Shown: positions 1 to 4,399 of the stretch, piece by piece | Layout of the letters: every line of letters starts with the position of its first letter | Numbering within the stretch: the stretch's first letter is position 1 | Assembly: GCA_023433855.1 (NCBI GenBank) | Contig: JAEYTV010000434.1 | Coordinates: forward strand, 1-7,193 | DNA length: 7,193 nucleotides | From: Pseudomonadota bacterium | Lineage (GTDB): Bacteria > Pseudomonadota > Alphaproteobacteria > Rhizobiales > Rhizobiaceae | Direction: 5' to 3' | Translations under genes and position numbers: made by a program | The notes under the pieces: model-generated | Told to the model about the DNA's origin: nothing | Database searches by the model: none | The model's input: the letters and a program-made list of their open reading frames with translations, nothing else

Positions 1-810
1 GGGTATATGTCTGTTCATGACCTGTGGTCACGCTCTGGGCTTGACCGGGCTGACATGGAACGTCTGGCCGATGCCGATGCATTTGGCGACATAGGACTTT
101 CCCGACGCCAGGCGCTCTGGGCGGTGCGTGGGCTTGATCGGAGAGGGACGGCGGAAAATTTGTCCCTGTTCGATAGATCGGGACATACCGATCTGCGGCC
201 CGAACCAGAGATTCAGGTTCCGGCAATGTTGCCCGGGGAGGAAGTACTGGACGACTACCGTTCCCTTTCCTTGTCACTGAAGGCTCATCCGGTATCCTTC
301 CTGCGCTCCGAGTTTCAAGAAATGGGAATAATGCGCAGTATCGACCTTCTGAAGGTGGCGGATGGGCGGAAAGTGACGATCGGTGGTATCGTATTGGTGC
401 GTCAGCGCCCAGGTTCTGCCAACGGCGTGATCTTCATGACGATGGAAGATGAAACGGGTGTCGCAAACGCTATCGTCTGGCCGAAGGTGTTCGAGCGTTT
501 CCGTCCGGTGGTTATGGGTGCGCGGCTCGTCAAGATCCGTGGGAAACTGCAAAGCCAAAGCGGAGTCATCCACGTCGTGGCGGAGCAGATCGATGATATG
601 ACGCCCATGCTCGGCCTGCTGCAAAAGGAAACCCGTCGTCTAGGAGTTTCGGTCCGCTCTGACGAGATGTTGCAATCGGGAGGCAGCCCAAACGGTAACT
701 CCGGCTTCACGTCGGACGAACATACCCAGAAAAGGACGGAACTCATCCTTCCAACGCCGTACGACGTCCAGCCAGGAAGCGTCATGCCAAAAGGGCGGAA
801 TTTTCACTGA
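1..810 (+). CDS. dnaE2: Error-prone DNA polymerase DnaE2 (ImuC), C-terminal part, cut by the left window edge
   Basis: Seen: an open frame runs in from base 1 (GGG TAT ATG...) and ends at TGA 808-810, giving 269 visible residues. The ATG at 7 is internal, not the start. Residues about 8-45 form the helix-hairpin-helix-like segment of DnaE polymerases ([19 protein letters not shown]). Residues about 75-105 carry the linker with [20 protein letters not shown]. Residues about 123-200 form an OB-fold with [18 protein letters not shown] and [18 protein letters not shown]. The protein ends in PKGRNFH, close to the K-S-R-D-F-H ending usual in DnaE2. Known: DnaE2 is a C-family polymerase of roughly 1,050-1,100 residues that acts with ImuA and ImuB in SOS-induced translesion synthesis. 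Its polymerase active-site aspartates lie in the missing N-terminal three quarters. Inference: imuA and imuB probably lie just left of the window, as in the usual imuA-imuB-dnaE2 cassette. A main replicative DnaE1 is unlikely, because the motif set and short C-terminus fit DnaE2. Confidence 0.95.
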   Translation, partial: GYMSVHDLWSRSGLDRADMERLADADAFGDIGLSRRQALWAVRGLDRRGTAENLSLFDRSGHTDLRPEPEIQVPAMLPGEEVLDDYRSLSLSLKAHPVSFLRSEFQEMGIMRSIDLLKVADGRKVTIGGIVLVRQRPGSANGVIFMTMEDETGVANAIVWPKVFERFRPVVMGARLVKIRGKLQSQSGVIHVVAEQIDDMTPMLGLLQKETRRLGVSVRSDEMLQSGGSPNGNSGFTSDEHTQKRTELILPTPYDVQPGSVMPKGRNFH

Positions 811-1112
811 TCGGAGCCATGTCGCCTCGGAGCCGGCCCCTCTGACGCAAGCACATTGGCGGCAACCACTGCCAATGCTACCCTCCGACAATACGATACG
901 CCTTGCGGGCCTGCGGAACTGGCCGCCACGCTGCCGGCCTTGATCCATGTCAACGCGTCTCGCACTACCCCGGCTACGATCGAGCGTCGGACGAGACCCG
1001 CACCCTGAATGAACCCATCATTGTGCGCCAAGGGTCCCGATTTTTTCTTGACATCCAGCGTCTCCTTTCGCAAAAGAAGATGATACTGGTCATGTTTGAC
1101 GGGTCGTTGAGA
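811..1112. other. Intergenic region between dnaE2 and bfd, no recognisable gene
   Basis: This stretch of 302 bases holds no product I recognise. A plus-strand open frame from about 903 runs into bfd, but its first 70 residues look unlike any Bfd N-terminus, so I treat them as untranslated leader. A minus-strand frame at 804-1316 is mostly the shadow of bfd. A perfect 7-bp hairpin lies at 854-877. The bfd promoter must lie here if the gene is transcribed independently. I see no convincing Irr (ICE-type), RirA or Fur palindrome and no convincing -35/-10 pair. Confidence 0.5.
854..877 (+). repeat. Small hairpin downstream of dnaE2
   Basis: CATTGGC at 854-860 and GCCAATG at 871-877 are perfect reverse complements separated by a 10-nt loop, starting 44 nt after the dnaE2 stop codon. 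There is no T-run after it, so it is not a canonical intrinsic terminator. It could be an mRNA 3'-end stabiliser or chance. Confidence 0.3.
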
Positions 1113-1424
1113 ATGCTCGTTTGCAGTTGCAACTACATCACCGACAGGGAGATCAAAGACGTTATCGTCGAACTCCTCAATGAAGACTGTTGGCAGCTGA
1201 TCGTTCCTGCAAAAGTCTATCACGCGATGGCCAAACGCGGCCGCTGCTGTGGCTGCTTCCCCAACGTCGTCGATCTCATCATTCGCACCACCGAGGAATA
1301 TCACGCCGAGCGCCACTCGACGGAAGACGAAGTCGTCGTATATATGTCCCGCTTAAGACAGTTCCACGAGGAAAACAGGAGAGCGGACATTGAAAGGCGA
1401 CATAACAGTCATCGAGCGGCTTAA
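1113..1424 (+). CDS. bfd: Bacterioferritin-associated ferredoxin ([2Fe-2S] Bfd)
   Basis: Role (known family): Bfd is a small cytoplasmic [2Fe-2S] protein that binds bacterioferritin near its haem and passes electrons inward to reduce and mobilise stored iron. Seen: with the start at ATG 1113 the protein has 103 residues and begins MLVCSC. The cluster ligands of the BFD-like fold are present as C4-x-C6 and C45-x-x-C48 (RCCGCFP), with an extra cysteine at 46 and another at 26. The spacing between the two pairs is somewhat longer than in E. coli Bfd (C4, C6, C38, C41). A charged tail of about 40 residues after the fold (EYHAERH to HNSHRAA) makes it longer than the 64-residue E. coli protein; I recall similar tails in rhizobial homologues. 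Start choice: in-frame ATGs at 1080 and 1092 also exist, but homology starts at 1113. The ribosome site there is weak (ACGGG, about 9 nt upstream). Its 3' end overlaps bfr by 35 nt, which supports a shared operon and function. Confidence 0.9.
   Translation: MLVCSCNYITDREIKDVIVELLNEDCWQLIVPAKVYHAMAKRGRCCGCFPNVVDLIIRTTEEYHAERHSTEDEVVVYMSRLRQFHEENRRADIERRHNSHRAA
1377..1381 (+). promoter_or_regulatory. Shine-Dalgarno site for the TTG start of bfr, inside bfd
   Basis: AGGAG lies 8 nt before the TTG at 1390-1392, a near-ideal spacing. It sits within the bfd reading frame (codons for E-N-R-R-A). This site decides the start of bfr: the TTG gives the canonical MKGD...[10 protein letters not shown]-terminus of bacterioferritin, and no ATG or GTG at an equivalent position does. 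Confidence 0.75.
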
Positions 1425-1875
1425 CGAGGCACTCTTCCTGGAGCTCGGCGCCGTTAACCAGTACTGGCTGCATTACCGCCTGCTGGAAGACTGGGGCTAC
1501 GCAAAGCTCGCAAAGAAGGAGCGGGCTGAATCCATAGAAGAGATGCATCACGCAGACAGGCTGATCGAGCGCATCATCTTCCTCGAAGGCCATCCAAACC
1601 TGCAGACGCTCGCGCCGCTTCGAATCGGCCAGAATGTCAAGGAAGTACTCGAGGCCGATCTTGCTGGCGAATACGACGCCCGTAACGCCTACAAGGCTTC
1701 CCGCGACATCTGTCATGCGGCCGGCGACTACGTTTCCATGAAGCTTTTCGAGGAGCTTCTCGCAGATGAAGAAGGCCATATCGATTTCCTGGAAACGCAG
1801 CTGGAACTCCTGTCCAAGATCGGTGAGGAGCGCTACGGCCTGCTTAACGCAGAATCCGCCGACTCTGCCGATTAA
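1390..1875 (+). CDS. bfr: Bacterioferritin (haem-containing iron-storage protein)
   Basis: Role (known family): Bfr forms a 24-subunit shell in the cytoplasm, oxidises Fe(II) at a di-iron ferroxidase centre in each subunit, and stores Fe(III) mineral. Haem bound between subunit pairs conducts electrons for release, taken from Bfd. Seen: 161 residues, close to the usual 155-160, beginning at TTG. All expected ligands are present and in E. coli register: E18, E51, H54, E94, E127 and H130 for the di-iron site, and M52 as axial haem ligand (EEMHHAD). Y25 is also conserved. The four-helix bundle plus short fifth helix is complete. The last dozen residues (ending ESADSAD) are an acidic tail, typical of alphaproteobacterial Bfr. 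Context: it overlaps the 3' end of bfd by 35 nt in another frame, so translation is probably coupled. A plain ferritin (Ftn) or Dps is excluded by the haem methionine and the overall match. Confidence 0.97.
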   Translation: MKGDITVIERLNEALFLELGAVNQYWLHYRLLEDWGYAKLAKKERAESIEEMHHADRLIERIIFLEGHPNLQTLAPLRIGQNVKEVLEADLAGEYDARNAYKASRDICHAAGDYVSMKLFEELLADEEGHIDFLETQLELLSKIGEERYGLLNAESADSAD

Positions 1876-1915
1876 GTCATCCCCTATGCGTCCAAGGCTC
1901 GGCAGCGGGATTCTG
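1850..1915 (+). other. Nested inverted repeat spanning the bfr stop codon
   Basis: Outer arms CAGAATCC (1850-1857) and GGATTCTG (1908-1915) are perfect reverse complements. Inside them CTGCCGA (1865-1871) pairs perfectly with TCGGCAG (1899-1905). The two stems (8 bp and 7 bp) are joined by an asymmetric internal loop and close a 27-nt apical loop that contains the TAA stop at 1873-1875. There is no T-run after it. It may be a 3'-end mRNA structure or a Rho-region element, or may have arisen by chance. No known motif was recognised. Confidence 0.35.
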
Positions 1916-1992
1916 GCGGGCCACCCCATTGATAAAACCATCATCCAGCGGAGCGGGCAGAGCCTCCCGAGCTGGATGGAGATGGTTGTGTT

Positions 1993-2061
1993 CGGCAGGC
2001 GGGCAGGTTCCGAGAAGTTTGCCGCCTGTCGCCCCATATGAATACAGCAAACCGCCTGCCG
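1993..2061. repeat. GC-rich 10-bp inverted repeat
   Basis: CGGCAGGCGG at 1993-2002 and CCGCCTGCCG at 2052-2061 are perfect reverse complements, 49 bases apart. A competing stem pairs CAGGCGGGCA (1996-2005, one bulged G) with TGCCGCCTG (2020-2028). The cluster of GCCGCC/GGCGGG motifs suggests a structured intergenic repeat. I do not recognise it as a known family such as RIME. Confidence 0.4.
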
Positions 2062-2271
2062 CCGCTGCCCGCTTCAGCAAACCTGACGCGGCAGGGCCTC
2101 TTGCTACGAGATACCCCTAAAGCTTCAAACCCATTTTCGTTGTCCGAGTGGGTGCCGGTTCTGGCAGGCGCTTCGTCGATACTCGTCGCCACGGAACACG
2201 GCAAACTGCCGCAGTCGCCAGCTGCTGAGTAGTGTGTGACGCGGCGAGATGTGGCGGAGCTACCAAAAGCA

Positions 2272-2293
2272 GGGATCCCGTGGGTCTGATCCC
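2272..2293. repeat. Short hairpin GGGATC/GATCCC
   Basis: GGGATC (2272-2277) and GATCCC (2288-2293) form a 6-bp stem with a 10-nt loop, about 55 bases beyond the end of the FUSC gene on its own (minus) strand. It could form part of the 3' end of that transcript, but it has no T-run. It may be chance. Confidence 0.25.
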
Positions 2294-2310
2294 CATCGAC
2301 ATGCTTCAAT

Positions 2311-2324
2311 GCTCGAACACGAGC
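2311..2324. repeat. Small stem-loop GCTCG-AACA-CGAGC downstream of the FUSC gene
   Basis: A perfect 5-bp stem with a 4-nt loop sits 24 bases past the FUSC stop on the minus strand. The stem is short, and no T-tract follows on either strand. At best it is a weak candidate 3'-end structure. Confidence 0.25.
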
Positions 2325-2347
2325 GTTTGGATAGTCGATTATGCGGT

Positions 2348-4303
2348 TCATGCTCCCTTAGGCGGTGCGTTGGCACGATTGCCATCATTCGCAGCCTCAA
2401 GATACTGCAAGACCCCCAGAAGAGTTTCCACCGCGTACCTGACGGTCCTGTCGTCGCTACCGCGCTCCTGCTTCTCGATCCGCATCGCTTCAACCAGGTC
2501 GGGGACAGCGTTCGCATTGGGCTTATTCTCGCCTTCCACGACCTCCAGCCGATCCCTTATCATGCGCAGAAGCTGAGCTTCATAGCTGTTGGGTGGGGCA
2601 TTGCGAAAGCCGTGCTGCAGCAGATGTGCCGCGTGTGTCATCAGATAGGCTTGCCGCAATGCTTCCGCCGTCTTCGCGTCGGGGCTGCCGATCGACCATG
2701 TGCTCTTCAGGGGCTCGAATGCAGCGAGTACGTCTGAATAGGCTCTGTCCACCGCATTGACCGCACCGGCCACCGGCCCGGTAGATATGTTATCCTTCCG
2801 ATCGACGATATTTTCGATCATGCCGAGAAGCGCTCGGATCAGCCTGTCCATCGATTCCTTCGCTTTTCGAACTGCACTTACGGGCAATATCAGAAGGGCG
2901 ACGAAGATTCCGGCGGCCGCGCCGACAGCCGTCTCCTCAAGGCGCAGCACGAGCAACTCCGGCGTAAAGATGCCCACGAATCCATAAATGAGGGCGATGG
3001 TGATATTGATGCAAACCGTCATGAAGATGTATGATAGACGCGCCGTATAGAATGCCGCGAAGATGGCCATGGCGACCAGCGGTATGGTCCAGTAAGGGTT
3101 CCCGTGGATCGTCGCGGCCAGCACGATACCCAAAACTATCCCTGCCGCGGTACCGAGAGAGCGGTCCACCGCGCGAGCTGCGACAGCTCCGCCCGATTGC
3201 GCGTTCATGAAGATCAGGAAGGCGGTCATCACCGCCCAGAACCAACGTTCGGAGGACAGCAGTTCACCTCCCGCCATGGCGATTGCGCATGCCAGCGTAA
3301 CCTGGAGAGATAGGCGAAGGGATTCATCCTTGAACCATTCGCCGCGCAAGGGAAACATCGCTGCTTTTTGTGCAGGAGTTTTGACTGCTTGCTTTTCCGG
3401 GAAAGATACCGGCAGTCTCTTGACGCCGGCCTCTATGGCCTCTTCAGATTGACGAAGGTCCTCAAGCGCGGTTTGCAGATCTGCGGCCTGCGATCCGCGG
3501 CGTGATCCTCCATCCGGCAGGCAAAGCTCGATCGACGTTTCGGCCGCCAGTTGCAGATCCAGGAATCGCAGCCCGACGCGTGTCTCCAGATCGGCGTCCT
3601 CGTTGTCTGTCCGGGGCGGAAGGTAGCTTTCGCACATCAGGATGGCATTGCGCAGGCCGCCGCCTATCCGCCTGACCTCCCGATGGTCGCTGCTCCCGCT
3701 GGAACGTTGGGCCGCCATGATCGCCTGACGTAGTTGCCGCGATAGTGAGACCGTGGCGCTCACGACGCGCCGAAAGTCCACGCTGAGGACTTCCGGCATG
3801 ACCACACTGCCTATCAGGTGTGCGGTAAAGCCGGAAATCGCCAGAGCGAGCGCGATTTTCCCAAGGTCCGTCTCGGGCGCCTTCAAAAATGCACCGACGA
3901 CGCCGCACATGAACGTAAAGACGCCGACTGCCTGCCACCGGATACCGAAACGCCTGACATAGGTCGTCACAAAGACCACCGCCAAGAGCAGCAGGTCAAT
4001 TCGAAGCAACGAACGTTCGACCAGGGTTATGGCGGCTATGACCAAAAACCCGCCGAAAGCTGCGTACGCACGCGTGACTGCCCTTCCTGATACTGTCGGG
4101 TCCCTTATCTGAGCCGCTCCCTGTATGGCGGAGATCATGCCGAGGGTGAAGGCCGCGACCGGCATATGCACCCAGCGATCAAGAGCGATCAAAACGACGC
4201 AGACTGCTGCCAGGGTACCTGCGACGCGCAGCGCCACCCGGAGGTTTATCCGCCCTGGATCAGATGCCAGCAGAAAAAGTCTTAGCCGTTCTAATGGTGT
4301 CAC
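2348..4303 (-). CDS. FUSC-family inner-membrane protein (putative aromatic-acid/fusaric-acid exporter)
   Basis: Role (known family, inferred here): FUSC proteins such as AaeB, YccS and fusaric-acid resistance proteins are cytoplasmic-membrane exporters of aromatic acids and similar compounds, often working with an adaptor and an outer-membrane channel. Seen: 651 residues, the usual size, built as two membrane halves. Six hydrophobic segments lie between about 23 and 169, then a soluble helical, charged region at about 170-325. Six more segments follow at about 331-351, 354-369, 382-400, 403-422, 425-447 and 455-477, then a soluble C-terminal domain at 478-651. The second half carries FUSC signatures (RWFWAVMTAF, DRSLGTAAGIVLG, RLEETAVGAAAG). 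The start is GTG at 4303-4301, with AAGGG 9 nt upstream; no in-frame ATG precedes it. It lies 96 nt downstream of the RND pump gene on the same strand, so it is probably cotranscribed. The substrate cannot be read from the sequence, and no AaeA-like adaptor is visible. Confidence 0.85.
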   Translation of the reverse strand: MTPLERLRLFLLASDPGRINLRVALRVAGTLAAVCVVLIALDRWVHMPVAAFTLGMISAIQGAAQIRDPTVSGRAVTRAYAAFGGFLVIAAITLVERSLLRIDLLLLAVVFVTTYVRRFGIRWQAVGVFTFMCGVVGAFLKAPETDLGKIALALAISGFTAHLIGSVVMPEVLSVDFRRVVSATVSLSRQLRQAIMAAQRSSGSSDHREVRRIGGGLRNAILMCESYLPPRTDNEDADLETRVGLRFLDLQLAAETSIELCLPDGGSRRGSQAADLQTALEDLRQSEEAIEAGVKRLPVSFPEKQAVKTPAQKAAMFPLRGEWFKDESLRLSLQVTLACAIAMAGGELLSSERWFWAVMTAFLIFMNAQSGGAVAARAVDRSLGTAAGIVLGIVLAATIHGNPYWTIPLVAMAIFAAFYTARLSYIFMTVCINITIALIYGFVGIFTPELLVLRLEETAVGAAAGIFVALLILPVSAVRKAKESMDRLIRALLGMIENIVDRKDNISTGPVAGAVNAVDRAYSDVLAAFEPLKSTWSIGSPDAKTAEALRQAYLMTHAAHLLQHGFRNAPPNSYEAQLLRMIRDRLEVVEGENKPNANAVPDLVEAMRIEKQERGSDDRTVRYAVETLLGVLQYLEAANDGNRANAPPKGA

Positions 4304-4312
4304 GCCCGTCAG

Positions 4313-4317
4313 CCCTT
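4313..4317 (-). promoter_or_regulatory. Ribosome binding site for the FUSC gene (GTG start)
   Basis: On the minus strand AAGGG lies 9 nt before the GTG at 4303-4301. It supports the non-ATG start. The spacer from the end of the RND gene (4304-4399) shows no strong terminator or promoter, consistent with readthrough. Confidence 0.5.
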
Positions 4318-4399
4318 GCGAGGATGGGAGGTGTCCAATACCAAGGCGGACCGTTCCTCCGTTTGGCCAAGGAAGCTCTCTGTAACTGTAGGTCGCGGC

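Larger units (their letters stand above)
1876..2347. other. Convergent intergenic region between bfr and the FUSC gene, no recognisable gene
   Basis: About 470 bases separate the ends of two convergent genes. Short open frames exist on both strands (for example a 136-codon minus-strand frame at 1941-2351 and a 91-codon plus-strand frame at 1766-2041), but none has a recognisable domain, and the long ones overlap each other or real genes. I see no tRNA, no transposase fragment I can name and no phage-type site. The region has several inverted repeats (1850-1915, 1993-2061, 2272-2293, 2311-2324). None is followed by a clear T-run on either strand, so no canonical intrinsic terminator can be assigned. 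It could be decayed sequence, an intergenic repeat element or an unrecognised small RNA. Confidence 0.45.

Noticed and set aside
1048..1076. TTGACA at 1048-1053 as the -35 box of a bfd promoter
   Set aside because: At the required 17-base spacing the -10 position reads CAAAAG, a poor match. It remains only a remote possibility.
903..1112. N-terminal 70-residue extension of bfd in the same frame
   Set aside because: Bfd proteins begin directly at the C-x-C cluster motif. The extension has no family similarity, and several internal ATGs exist, so 1113 is the better start.
804..1316. A 170-codon minus-strand frame opposite bfd and the dnaE2-bfd gap
   Set aside because: Most of it is antisense to the clearly conserved bfd gene, and the remainder has no recognisable domain.
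1279..2037. A 252-codon minus-strand frame opposite bfr
   Set aside because: It is a shadow of bfr and the 3' end of bfd. Its sequence makes sense only as the complement of those conserved genes.
1941..2351. A 136-codon minus-strand frame in the convergent gap
   Set aside because: There is no recognisable domain, the composition is rich in Arg, Ser and Gly as expected of a chance frame in GC-rich DNA, and it overlaps other unsupported frames.
3462..3938. A 158-codon minus-strand frame inside the FUSC gene
   Set aside because: It is a shifted reading of the FUSC coding sequence, rich in Arg and Gly and without a family match. The FUSC frame is intact across it, so it is not a frameshift remnant.
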